Shown: positions 35,074 through 43,996 of the stretch, piece by piece
How the letters are laid out: each line of letters opens with the position of its first letter
Numbering within the stretch: position 1 is the first letter of the stretch
Source of the DNA: a bacterium
GTDB taxonomy: Bacteria; Patescibacteriota; Patescibacteriia; Patescibacteriales; XYC2-FULL-47-12
Assembly: GCA_030698385.1 (NCBI GenBank)
Contig: JAUYLZ010000052.1
Location: 1-61,321 of the forward strand
Direction: 5' to 3'
DNA length: 61,321 bases
The notes under the pieces: model-generated
What the model was told of the DNA's origin: nothing
The model's database searches: none
What the model saw: only the letters and a program-made list of their open reading frames with translations
Program-made: the position numbers and the translations under genes

Positions 35074-36939
35074 ATGTCAAACAACTCAATTACCATTTTT
35101 GCGGCCACTAACTTCCGCAATAGCCGCCAAAAGTTCGGCATTAAACAAGACGACCGCCGCCGCCATATGTATTTGATTGGGAAAACCGGCATGGGTAAAT
35201 CTGTTTTGCAGGAAAACATGATAATCCACGATATCCAGTCCGGCCATGGCGTAGCGGTGGTTGATCCGCATGGCGATTTGGTTGAGAAGGTTATTAAATA
35301 TATTCCGTCTAACCGAATAAATGATGTTATTTATTTTAACCCCTCGGACACTGCTCATCCAATTGCCTTCAACGTAGTCGAGCGCGTCGAACCGGAATAC
35401 CGACATTTAGTTGCGTCAGGATTAATCGGCATTTTTCAAAAATTATGGGCAGACTCATGGGGGCCTCGTCTGGAGTACATTCTGCGCAACGCAATTTTGG
35501 CTATTCTCGACTATCCCGGTTCAACGCTGATGGCGGTAACGCGCATGCTTTCAGACAAGCCATTTCGTAAAAAAGTCATTGAAAAAATACAAGACCCGGT
35601 GGTGAAGGCTTTTTGGGTAAATGAATTCGCCAGCTACGCGGATAAGTTCGCTTCCGAAGCTGTTTCGCCAATCCAAAACAAAGTCGGACAGTTTTTGTCC
35701 AGTTCGCTGATTCGTAATATTGTCGGACAAGTGCAATCCAGCCTAAATATCAGGCAGATTATGGATGAAAGCAAAATTTTGCTGATGAATTTATCAAAAG
35801 GCCATATTGGCGAAGATAATTCAGCGCTATTGGGCGCGATGATGATTACGAAAATTCAGCTCGCGGCCATGAGCCGTGTTGATACTCCTGAGGATGAACG
35901 CGTGGATTTTTATCTTTATGTAGATGAATTTCAGAACTTCGCTACCAGCAGTTTTGCCAATATTTTATCCGAAGCGCGTAAATACCGGTTAAATTTGATC
36001 ATGGCGCATCAATATATTGCCCAGTTGACCATTGGCGAAAACTCAAGCGTTTGGCCGGCGGTGCAGGGAAATGTGGGAACGCTGGTGGTATTTCGAGTTG
36101 GCGCGGCCGACGCGGAAGAATTGGTAAAAGAATTTGATCCGCAATATATAGAATCAGACCTGGTAAATTTACCCAAATATAATTTTTATATTAAATTAAT
36201 GATTGACGGCGTAGCTTCCCATCCTTTTTCGGCTATTGGCCTGCCGCCCAAGACTGTCGCCGAGGAGACTCATAATGTTGAAAAAGTTATTGCCGTTTCG
36301 CGCGAGCGGTATTCCGGCAATAGGGAGGTGGTTGAGGAAAAAATTATGCGCTGGCATGGCATGACCGATGACGCGGAAAAAGAACCGGAGCCGGAAAGAG
36401 ATTTTAAAAAGAAAAGTAATTTTCAAGGCCAAAAAAGTTTTTCTGAACAAAAATTTGCGCCGAGAAATAATTTCTCGCTCCCTGAACCAGTGAGAGTAAA
36501 TAGCAGCGGCGGTCAGCTTTTCAATCAACGGGATGACAGCCGGCAGTTGCAAAGCAAGCAAGATGATTGGCGCTCTGAACAGAAAGATTTTCATAATCGG
36601 CCAAAAAAAGTTGTACAGCCGCAAGGCCATATTGCCAAGCGTTATTATAATACAGATAATGACGATCAGTTAAAAAAATCAGTAGAACCGGAAAATAATA
36701 ATTTTCATAAAGAATCGGCAGGTGAAGATTCTGGAATATCCTTAGCTGATGCCATCAGCCAAGGAACAGTTGATTTCAAAGGGAAAAAAATTGAAAAAAA
36801 AGATGAAATTCATTTAAACAATCAAATTGAAAATAAACCGGTAATTGACAAAAATCAAAATTTGGATAAAAATAGAGTTCAAAATGGAAAGATAAAAATG
36901 GGGGAGAAGGTTAGGATTAACAACAACAAAAAATATTAA
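35074..36939 (+). CDS. VirD4/TraG-like type IV coupling ATPase
   Basis: 621 residues. Walker A LIGKTGMGKSVL (residues about 30-41), AVVDPHGDLVEKV, Walker B-type DFYLYVDEFQNFATSSF and the sensor MAHQYIAQL. It lacks its own membrane helices, consistent with the preceding gene supplying the anchor. The last 200 residues are a low-complexity Gln/Asn/Lys-rich tail. Related ATPases pump DNA or protein through type IV machines. No relaxase or VirB genes are in the window, so the role is inferred. Confidence 0.85.
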   Translation: MSNNSITIFAATNFRNSRQKFGIKQDDRRRHMYLIGKTGMGKSVLQENMIIHDIQSGHGVAVVDPHGDLVEKVIKYIPSNRINDVIYFNPSDTAHPIAFNVVERVEPEYRHLVASGLIGIFQKLWADSWGPRLEYILRNAILAILDYPGSTLMAVTRMLSDKPFRKKVIEKIQDPVVKAFWVNEFASYADKFASEAVSPIQNKVGQFLSSSLIRNIVGQVQSSLNIRQIMDESKILLMNLSKGHIGEDNSALLGAMMITKIQLAAMSRVDTPEDERVDFYLYVDEFQNFATSSFANILSEARKYRLNLIMAHQYIAQLTIGENSSVWPAVQGNVGTLVVFRVGAADAEELVKEFDPQYIESDLVNLPKYNFYIKLMIDGVASHPFSAIGLPPKTVAEETHNVEKVIAVSRERYSGNREVVEEKIMRWHGMTDDAEKEPEPERDFKKKSNFQGQKSFSEQKFAPRNNFSLPEPVRVNSSGGQLFNQRDDSRQLQSKQDDWRSEQKDFHNRPKKVVQPQGHIAKRYYNTDNDDQLKKSVEPENNNFHKESAGEDSGISLADAISQGTVDFKGKKIEKKDEIHLNNQIENKPVIDKNQNLDKNRVQNGKIKMGEKVRINNNKKY

Positions 36940-36960
36940 TTTACATTTTTACATGTAATC

Positions 36961-38493
36961 ATGCCGTTTGATTATCTAAAAATAGCTTCAGCAGAGGATC
37001 TCCAAGGCAGGGATCATTTTTTATATAGGGTATTGGAAATTTTGCCGGCATTTTTATCGTGGGGAACATTGATAATTCTGATAATAATGTCTTGGCAAAA
37101 ACCGGTTTGGGTTTCTTTTTTTATAATCGCTTTTGATATCTACTGGCTGCTCTTGGTTATCTTTCTCGGTCTCCACCTAATCGCCGCTTACATTAAGTTG
37201 AAAAAAAATATCAGAATTGACTGGAAAAAAAAATGCGCGGAGCAGAAAAACTGGCAGGATATTTATCATATTATAATTTTGCCGGTTTTGTATGAAAATG
37301 AAGGAATTGTCCGCACCGCTCTGCAATCTTTGATTGACGATGGTTTCCCGCCGCGGAAAATGATAGTCGTCGTAACCGCCGAAGAACGCGCCGGCCAAGA
37401 CGCGTGCGTTCGGCATAAAAAAGTATTGGAGCAATATGAAGACAAGTTTTTTAAAACGTACTTCACACTGCATCCTGACGGCATCGCGGGAGAGCTCAAG
37501 AGTAAGGGCGCTAACCAAGCATGGGCGGCGCGGCAGGTAAAAAAGGATTTGATTGATAATCTTGGTATTCCGGAGGAAAATTTCACAATTAGTGTTTTTG
37601 ATGTTGACACTATAGTTAGACCGGGATATTTTCATCGCTTAACACACGCTTATTTGACGGTTGAGAACAGACATCGGGCGAGTTACCAGCCCGTGCCGGT
37701 GTACAATAATAATTTGTGGGACGCTTCTTTTTTTGCCCGCGTTGCCGCTATGAGCAATACTTTTTGGCAGATGATGCAACAGATCAGGCAGGAAAAATTG
37801 GCGACTTATTCGTCGCACTCCATGAGCTGGCAGACGCTAAATGAAATTAATTTTTGGTCTACCAATATGGTTTCGGAAGACTCGCGGATTTTTTGGCATT
37901 GCTACTTGCATTTCAACGGCGACTACCGGGTGGAGCCTCTGTACTATCCGGTATCAATGGATGTGGTAATGGACCGGACTGTCTGGCAATCTCTGCGCAG
38001 TCTTTATAAACAACAGCGCCGCTGGGGCTGGGGAGTGGAGAATTTGCCATATTTAATGTTCAACGCGTTCAAACGCCGGAAAACAATAAAAAAAAGGAAC
38101 ACGTTTAGCCGTATTTTGGTTCAGCTCTACGGCTTTCATTCTTGGGCCACAAATGCTTTGATTATCGCCGTCATCGGTTGGTTGCCGCTTTACTTCGGCG
38201 GTAGTGATTTTACAACCACAGTGCTTTCGGGAAACCTGCCGGTGATTACGCGCACGCTGATGACTATAGCGATGGTAGGATTGATTCTCTCAGCGGTTAT
38301 TTCCACGCTACTTTTGCCAAGTCGTCCAAAGAAATACCGCGCGATAAAATTTTTCATAATGATAATTCAGTGGGTAATTCTGCCAGTTACAATTATTTTC
38401 TTCGGCTCTTTGCCGGCGCTGGAATCTCAGACGCGCTTGGCGCTGGGAGGGAAGTGGCGCTTAGGTTTTTGGACAACACCGAAGGAGCGGTAA
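36961..38493 (+). CDS. Membrane GT2 glycosyltransferase, processive type
   Basis: 510 residues. N-terminal helices (about 22-75), a GT-A domain with IILPVLYENEG, the metal-binding SVFDVDTIVRPGYF, MVSEDSRIFW (ED motif) and QQRRWGWGVENLPYL (QxxRW), then about four C-terminal helices. The QxxRW motif is typical of processive enzymes that make and export polymers such as cellulose or hyaluronan. The polymer is unknown. Confidence 0.87.
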   Translation: MPFDYLKIASAEDLQGRDHFLYRVLEILPAFLSWGTLIILIIMSWQKPVWVSFFIIAFDIYWLLLVIFLGLHLIAAYIKLKKNIRIDWKKKCAEQKNWQDIYHIIILPVLYENEGIVRTALQSLIDDGFPPRKMIVVVTAEERAGQDACVRHKKVLEQYEDKFFKTYFTLHPDGIAGELKSKGANQAWAARQVKKDLIDNLGIPEENFTISVFDVDTIVRPGYFHRLTHAYLTVENRHRASYQPVPVYNNNLWDASFFARVAAMSNTFWQMMQQIRQEKLATYSSHSMSWQTLNEINFWSTNMVSEDSRIFWHCYLHFNGDYRVEPLYYPVSMDVVMDRTVWQSLRSLYKQQRRWGWGVENLPYLMFNAFKRRKTIKKRNTFSRILVQLYGFHSWATNALIIAVIGWLPLYFGGSDFTTTVLSGNLPVITRTLMTIAMVGLILSAVISTLLLPSRPKKYRAIKFFIMIIQWVILPVTIIFFGSLPALESQTRLALGGKWRLGFWTTPKER

Positions 38494-38532
38494 TTAATAG
38501 AAATTAGTTATTCAGAAATTAGGTATTTAGTT

Positions 38533-40476
38533 ATGGAAATTGGAAATTGCCTGCCTGCCGGCAAGGCAGGGAAATTGGAAATTTTGAAAAAAAATTGGCA
38601 ACTCACCAGCTTGATATTTTTATCAATTATTTTTTTGTTTATTTATTCTTGGTTTCCATATACTACAACGCAAGACAATGGGGAATTAATTATAAACAGC
38701 AAAAATAGCAAAACCGGCATTTTCAGTAATTTAAATTATCCAATGCCTCAGAATATCGCGAACTTCAGTAAAAAGTTTGCCTCGCCGGACGCGACTGCGA
38801 ATTATTTTTGGATAAATTGGTACAATTATTATGGAAAACTTTTTTATTATGAACCTTACAATATAATCGCCAATGATTATGTCGTGCCGCGCAGTATCCG
38901 CTCGGATGACGGCGTGGTCAGGCCGGTTAGTTTTTTGGGAATAATTATAATTTTTAGCGCGCTGGCTAAGATCTTCGGATCATGGGTTATTGTTTATCTG
39001 ACGCCGATTTTTTCGGTATTGGGAGTAATACTATTTTATGAAATTATCAAAAGAATTTTTGATAAAAAAATCGCTTTCATTTCAGCGCTGCTTTTATTCG
39101 CGCTGGCGCCGTATTGGTACTACTCGGCGCGCGGATTATTTCATAATGTACTGTTTATTGATTTACTTTTGATGGCTGGATGGTGCGTAACTGTTGTCAT
39201 TGCGAGCGGAGCGCAACGCAGTGAAGCGCAGCGTGGCAATCTCGTGAGTAAACGAACGTCACCTCTGCCAATGAACGTTGCCAATCCAGGCGGGATTGCC
39301 ACGGCTTTTGTTTCGCTGACGCGAAACTACAGCCTCGCAATGACAGTGTTGGCAGGCATTTTTTTTGGCCTTGCAATCATAACCAGAACATCAGAATTGG
39401 TCTGGTTAGTACCAGCTTTTCTGATTGCAGGAATATATTATCATAAACAGTTGCATTGGGATAAACTGATAATTTTTGTCTGCGGTCTGGCAATCGCGCT
39501 CATGCCGATGTTTTACTATAATCAGATTTTGTATGGCTCGTATTTAAATTTTGGTTATACGCCGCCTGATGTTGATGCGCCAAGTTTAAAATTAGCTCAA
39601 GTACCGGAAGAATTGTTTGGAACTTATGCTGATGAAAACTTACAAAATGAAAAAATTTCAAACAGTCCGCCCGCTGGCAAGTCAAGTTTGCAATTTGCTT
39701 TGCCGTTTGGTTTTGATCTGAAAAATATAATTAAAAGTTTTTGGTATTATTATGTTGCCATGTTTTGGCACATTTTTATCCCGGCCTGTTTTGGCAGTCT
39801 TTGGTTTTTGTGGAAATACAAAGAAAAAGTTAAAACTCAACAGGCTTATTTGATTACTTTTTTAGTGGTAAGCTTTTTGCTGGTAATTTTTTACGGCTCG
39901 TGGGAAATTCAAGACAATATTAATTTGGGCCGTGCGACCATTGGCAACTCCTACACGCGTTACTGGCTGCCGATGTATATACTAAGCCTGCCGTTTGCGT
40001 CGCTATTTTTAATTAATATTTTTAAAAAAATTAATAATGAAAAAGTCAGAAAGCAAATTTTGTTTTTAACTGTGGCGGCTATTATGCTTCTGAACGCGCG
40101 GGCGGCTGTTTGGGGCGATGATGATGGGCTGGTCTATGTAGCGGAAGGCATAGCAAAAAACAAAGTTGAAGTTGCCGGTATTTTGGCAATTGTCGAACCG
40201 GAAAGCGTGATAGCGACGCTTTATGCCGATAAGTATTTTTGGCCGCAGCGCCGCGTTATCAATGGTGGTTTTTCCAATGATGAATTATTATACGCTTATA
40301 ACAACCTTTTGGCCAAAAATATACCAGTCTATTATTACGGTTTTATCTTTGGCGAAACCGATTGGGACTACTTGCAGAACCGCAGACTGCAAGAGTTCAA
40401 TTTGCAACTGGAAGTAGTGAGGTTGAATATTGATCTCGGCCTTGGTTTGTACAGAATAAAAAAAGCCCATGAATGA
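38533..40476 (+). CDS. Multi-pass GT39/PMT-like glycosyltransferase with in-frame repeat insertions
   Basis: A 647-residue membrane protein with about ten helices. The first extracytoplasmic loop has an Asp-rich segment after the first helix (TTQDNGELI), and the general layout fits GT39/ArnT-like enzymes that use lipid-linked sugars. Two palindromic repeats are in the reading frame: one at 38550-38570 supplies CLPAGKAGK near the N-terminus, and one at 39195-39345 inserts about 50 residues (near 221-271). The true start may be downstream of the first repeat, as the sequence before LEILKKN looks like repeat DNA. Confidence 0.72.
   Translation: MEIGNCLPAGKAGKLEILKKNWQLTSLIFLSIIFLFIYSWFPYTTTQDNGELIINSKNSKTGIFSNLNYPMPQNIANFSKKFASPDATANYFWINWYNYYGKLFYYEPYNIIANDYVVPRSIRSDDGVVRPVSFLGIIIIFSALAKIFGSWVIVYLTPIFSVLGVILFYEIIKRIFDKKIAFISALLLFALAPYWYYSARGLFHNVLFIDLLLMAGWCVTVVIASGAQRSEAQRGNLVSKRTSPLPMNVANPGGIATAFVSLTRNYSLAMTVLAGIFFGLAIITRTSELVWLVPAFLIAGIYYHKQLHWDKLIIFVCGLAIALMPMFYYNQILYGSYLNFGYTPPDVDAPSLKLAQVPEELFGTYADENLQNEKISNSPPAGKSSLQFALPFGFDLKNIIKSFWYYYVAMFWHIFIPACFGSLWFLWKYKEKVKTQQAYLITFLVVSFLLVIFYGSWEIQDNINLGRATIGNSYTRYWLPMYILSLPFASLFLINIFKKINNEKVRKQILFLTVAAIMLLNARAAVWGDDDGLVYVAEGIAKNKVEVAGILAIVEPESVIATLYADKYFWPQRRVINGGFSNDELLYAYNNLLAKNIPVYYYGFIFGETDWDYLQNRRLQEFNLQLEVVRLNIDLGLGLYRIKKAHE
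38550..38570. repeat. Short GC-rich palindromic repeat in a coding region
   Basis: CCTGCCT and AGGCAGG arms around GCCGGCA. It is flanked on both sides by GGAAATTGGAAATT (38535-38548 and 38570-38583), which looks like duplicated target sequence. Peptides such as CLPAGKAG recur in Parcubacteria-type proteomes. Confidence 0.75.
39195..39345. repeat. 151-bp palindromic repeat inserted in frame
   Basis: Ends TGTCATTGCGAG and CTCGCAATGACA are exact complements. Inside, GTGGCAATC and GATTGCCAC are a second complementary pair. This is the widespread TGTCATTGCGAG...CTCGCAATGACA type of interspersed repeat. It interrupts the membrane GT gene between two hydrophobic segments without breaking the frame. 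Confidence 0.88.
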
Positions 40477-40484
40477 GTCATGGG
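40457..40484 (-). terminator. Hairpin at the end of the GT39-like gene
   Basis: CCCATGA and TCATGGG with a 5-nt loop. The T-run is on the minus strand (plus-strand A-run at 40457-40464), so it would stop antisense transcription best. It overlaps the last codons. Confidence 0.5.
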
Positions 40485-40554
40485 TGAAAGTGATTATTTC
40501 AGATAGTAAAAAACAATAAAATTATTAAATATTAGCCTAAAATTTTTTAATACT

Positions 40555-41631
40555 ATGTCAAAAATATTAATAATTCATGATCGTTTCAAGTTCCGCGGCG
40601 GCGCTGAGCGTTTGGTATTGATTATGGCGCGTGGTTTAAACGCGGATATCGCAACCGAGTACTGGAACGAAGAAGAGTCTTTTAGAAAGTCAGAGGCGCC
40701 GGCGAAAGTAATTGTTTTGGGCAAACAGATCAGGCATGCGGGGCTGAGTTATTTTTCTGCGCAGGGACGGTTTTTTTGGAAGACAAAATTTCTCAAAGAT
40801 TATGACACGATAATTTTTTCGGGCAATAACTGTCTGTCCGCCGCTTGGCGCGCGCCGGAGAAAAAAAAAGTAATGTACTGCCACACGCCAGTGCGGTATG
40901 CCTATGACCTTAAGGACCATTATTACCGATCAAAAGTCTGGTGGAAGAAGCCGATGTTTATTTTCTTTGTTTTTATCGCCCGGATTATCTATCAATGGGG
41001 TATAAAAAAAATGGACAAAGTAATCGCCAATTCACTGAATGTACAGGCGCGTTTGAGCAGATTTTGCGGCATCGACAGCTATGTGATATATCCGCCCATT
41101 GACGACAAAAAATTCAAGTGGCTGGGGCAGGATAATTTTTACTTGTCATTCGCGCGGCTGGATGAATTGAAGAGAGTTGATGATGTCATTCGCGCTTTTA
41201 AAAAATTGCCTCAGAAAAATTTAATTATCGCTTCCGGCGGTCCGGAGTATGATAAGTTAAAAAAAATGATCGTCCGCCACAAAAATATTGAGTTGCTCGG
41301 TTTTGTCAGCGACGAAAAGTTGGCAAACTTGGTCGGGAATTGCATCGCTTCCATTTATATTCCTCTGCATGAGGACTTTGGCATGTCGCCGCTGGAGGCC
41401 GCGGCCGCCGGCAAACCGACCATTGGCGTGGACGAGGGCGGACTAAAAGAAACTATTACGCATAAAGTAACCGGCTATTTGGTACCATCGGTTTATAGTA
41501 ATAATGATTTGGTTGAGGCGATTAATTGGCTTGATCCGGCCAAGGCCAGCGGTATGAACGGAGACTGCAAACGGCAGGCGGAAAAATTCAGTAAAGAAAA
41601 GTTTGTCAGTGAGATAGAAAAAGTGTTATAA
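40555..41631 (+). CDS. GT4-family glycosyltransferase
   Basis: 358 residues, GT-B fold: KILIIHDRFKFRGGAERLVL at the N-terminus, donor half with YLSFARLDELKRVDDVIRAF and ELLGFVSDEKLANLVGNC, and HEDFGMSPLEAAAAGKPTIG (E-x7-E). Follows the GT39-like gene in the same direction with a 78-nt gap. Confidence 0.9.
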   Translation: MSKILIIHDRFKFRGGAERLVLIMARGLNADIATEYWNEEESFRKSEAPAKVIVLGKQIRHAGLSYFSAQGRFFWKTKFLKDYDTIIFSGNNCLSAAWRAPEKKKVMYCHTPVRYAYDLKDHYYRSKVWWKKPMFIFFVFIARIIYQWGIKKMDKVIANSLNVQARLSRFCGIDSYVIYPPIDDKKFKWLGQDNFYLSFARLDELKRVDDVIRAFKKLPQKNLIIASGGPEYDKLKKMIVRHKNIELLGFVSDEKLANLVGNCIASIYIPLHEDFGMSPLEAAAAGKPTIGVDEGGLKETITHKVTGYLVPSVYSNNDLVEAINWLDPAKASGMNGDCKRQAEKFSKEKFVSEIEKVL

Positions 41632-41671
41632 TGATAAATAATAATACTTTTTAATAAATTTAACTAACATT

Positions 41672-43873
41672 ATGTTCAAAAAAATATCATTTAAGCTGTT
41701 GATTTTTTCAATGTCATGTTTAATCATCGCATTGGGAGTTATTAACCTGAGTAATGCCGCGGATAGTAATTCAACTGCCGCCAATGAGTCGCTAGTGGTT
41801 AACTACACTTTAAATAACACTACTAACTTGGTTGTTTCCTCAAATGAATATGCCGGCGAGGTCATTTTGACGGTGAACGGCCAGGGCGTTTCCTCCGGTA
41901 CCAGCTTGTCTGATGCTTATTATATCTATACTGATTGGGACGGCAATGAAGTTACTCCTTTTTTGGCTAATGAGTTTGGCCTGTATGTCAACGGCCAGCA
42001 AGTCGGCAGCGTCTGGCCGCAGAACTATCGGACAGATCATACCTATACTATTTCTTTAAATCTCTCTACGCCGCAAAAAATAACATTATCAATTGGTGAT
42101 TTGGGCGCTGGTGATAATGACGGTAGTTTGAACATAAAAATTGTTGGTCAAACAGAAATTGAAGAAGATGATAATAGTGATGACCCTGAAAATGATGATA
42201 GTAGCTCAAACGCCACCTCAACACCTAATCAGGATACTTCTGTTAACGATGATTCTGAGAGTGATGACCATAATGACGATGATAACATAGCTGTTACTGA
42301 AACGGTAAGCGTGGATTATAAAAAAAATAACTTGTCTAATCCTGCTGTAACTGAAAAATCATATAAAGGCATTGTTAAAGTAGTAGTGAGTGAAACCGGC
42401 CAGTCTTCCGGCACTAGCTTGTCAGACGCTTATTATATTTACACAAATTATGACGGTGAGGCGGTCACACCGTTTGATGCGCGTGAGTTTGGCCTGTATG
42501 TCAATGGCCAGCGCATCAAAAATATTTGGCCGCAACCGTACCGCAGTGATCATGTCTATTCATTTCAACTGGCCTTGGGCGGCAGTTATCAAAAAATAAA
42601 ATTCTCCATTGGCGACGGTTACACCGCTGATAACTCCGGCCAGCTGATTTTAAAAATTTCCGGCGACAGCAGCTCAACTGGTGAGGGAGCTGTCTGCACA
42701 CAGGAATACCAGCCGGTTTGCGGCTTGGACGGAAAAACGCACTCCAATCGTTGCGTGGCGGAAAAACAAAATAAAGTCAAAGTGGCTTATGAAGGAGAAT
42801 GTAATGATGATAATGCTGATGTTAATATTAAAAGGTACCGCCAGGGGCACGTCTGGTGTCCAATCGCGGCCTGGCAATCATCAGAGTTTGGCGAGCCGGA
42901 TACAGCACTTGATAGCAGCCGTTCCAGTGAAAAAGAAGTTGTTACTGGTGAGACATTTTGCAAGCAGCGCGACATGAGTTATGGCAGTATTATCAATGAA
43001 AAAAGTGATAAAGGCGTTATTTATTGCCAAGGCGAAAGAGAAAATATCGCATTTAGATGTTTTTATGATATAAAGTTAGAGTATATTGGTTCAGGTTTGT
43101 CTTTGGGCAAATATGTTAAAGAAGTGATTACCTCAGACGGCGTAAAAGAGGACAACGGTAGTAATAATAACGATGATAACAAACCAATTAAAATAGGTGA
43201 TCAGACAGAAGAAAGAGTGAATCGTTTAATTTTGAAACTGGAACGAACTATCACGCAGCTTGAACAAAAAGTGACAGATTTGGAAAAGAAGCTGGTTACT
43301 AAAATTGATCAAGCCTTGTCTAACCGCTTAAAAGGAAGAATTTTACTCCAAGTTGAAGAAAACGGCGAAGCGTGGTATGTGGATCCTAATTCCGAGAATA
43401 AGTTCTATATGAAAGACGGACAAGCATCGTATGACATTATGCGCAGTTTGGGACTCGGCATCACCAACCAAGATTTAGAGAGCATCCCCATTGGTATTCA
43501 GGATAATATTTATACTCTAAAAGACTCAGACGGCGACAAAATTCCCGACAATTTGGAGGTAGCCATTGGCACTGATCCGAATAAAGCCGACTCTGATGAT
43601 GATGGTTTTGATGATAAGACAGAACTTTTGGCCGGGTTCAAACCAACTGGCCTCAACAAGTTTAATTTTAATCAAAACTTGATTAACAGATTGCACGGCC
43701 GAATTGTTCTGCAGGTTGAATCGCATGGCGAAGCTTGGTATATCAATCCGGTTGACGGCCAGCGCTATTATCTGGGCGATGGCAACACGGCCTACAATAT
43801 CATGCGCTTCTTAAGCCTGGGTATAAAAAATGACGACTTGCGCAAAATTGAAGTCGGAGACTTTAGCGAATAG
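41672..43873 (+). CDS. Secreted multidomain protein with a Kazal inhibitor domain
   Basis: 733 residues. Signal peptide 1-29. Two homologous beta domains (about 37-160 and 210-335) share GTSLSDAYYIYT and EFGLYVNGQ, separated by an acidic Asp/Ser linker. A Kazal-type domain (about 337-375) has CTQEYQPVCGLDGKTHSNRC and ends YEGEC. A Cys-containing segment, a coiled coil (about 513-545) and two copies of a GEAWYV-type domain (about 555-610 and 670-728) follow, with calcium-binding TSP3-like repeats between them (DSDGDKIPDN, DSDDDGFDDK). Kazal domains inhibit serine proteases. On an episymbiont this could protect surface proteins from host proteases, which is an inference. Confidence 0.83.
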   Translation: MFKKISFKLLIFSMSCLIIALGVINLSNAADSNSTAANESLVVNYTLNNTTNLVVSSNEYAGEVILTVNGQGVSSGTSLSDAYYIYTDWDGNEVTPFLANEFGLYVNGQQVGSVWPQNYRTDHTYTISLNLSTPQKITLSIGDLGAGDNDGSLNIKIVGQTEIEEDDNSDDPENDDSSSNATSTPNQDTSVNDDSESDDHNDDDNIAVTETVSVDYKKNNLSNPAVTEKSYKGIVKVVVSETGQSSGTSLSDAYYIYTNYDGEAVTPFDAREFGLYVNGQRIKNIWPQPYRSDHVYSFQLALGGSYQKIKFSIGDGYTADNSGQLILKISGDSSSTGEGAVCTQEYQPVCGLDGKTHSNRCVAEKQNKVKVAYEGECNDDNADVNIKRYRQGHVWCPIAAWQSSEFGEPDTALDSSRSSEKEVVTGETFCKQRDMSYGSIINEKSDKGVIYCQGERENIAFRCFYDIKLEYIGSGLSLGKYVKEVITSDGVKEDNGSNNNDDNKPIKIGDQTEERVNRLILKLERTITQLEQKVTDLEKKLVTKIDQALSNRLKGRILLQVEENGEAWYVDPNSENKFYMKDGQASYDIMRSLGLGITNQDLESIPIGIQDNIYTLKDSDGDKIPDNLEVAIGTDPNKADSDDDGFDDKTELLAGFKPTGLNKFNFNQNLINRLHGRIVLQVESHGEAWYINPVDGQRYYLGDGNTAYNIMRFLSLGIKNDDLRKIEVGDFSE

Positions 43874-43891
43874 AATAAATAAAATACTATA

Positions 43892-43932
43892 AAAAAACTA
43901 GGTTATAAAAATTAACCTTGTTTTTTCTTTTT
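43892..43932 (+). terminator. Terminator after the Kazal-domain gene
   Basis: AAAAAACTAGGTT and AACCTTGTTTTTT form a long stem with one mismatch, then T-rich sequence. Confidence 0.75.
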
Positions 43933-43943
43933 AATAAAAAATA

Positions 43944-43952
43944 TGCTATAAT
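43944..43952 (+). promoter_or_regulatory. Extended -10 promoter of the M23 peptidase gene
   Basis: TGCTATAAT: TATAAT at 43947-43952 preceded by TG one base upstream, 45 bp before the start. No good -35 box at the usual distance. Confidence 0.5.
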
Positions 43953-43996
43953 ATATACAGCTGAGTTTTATAAAGACTCTAAATTTTATTATAAAT

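Noticed and set aside
34754..35176. 140-codon plus-strand ORF
   Set aside because: Overlaps two well-supported genes in another frame, Arg/Lys-rich shadow composition.
42681..42977. 98-codon ORF inside the Kazal-domain gene
   Set aside because: Frame shadow of a gene with clear domains.
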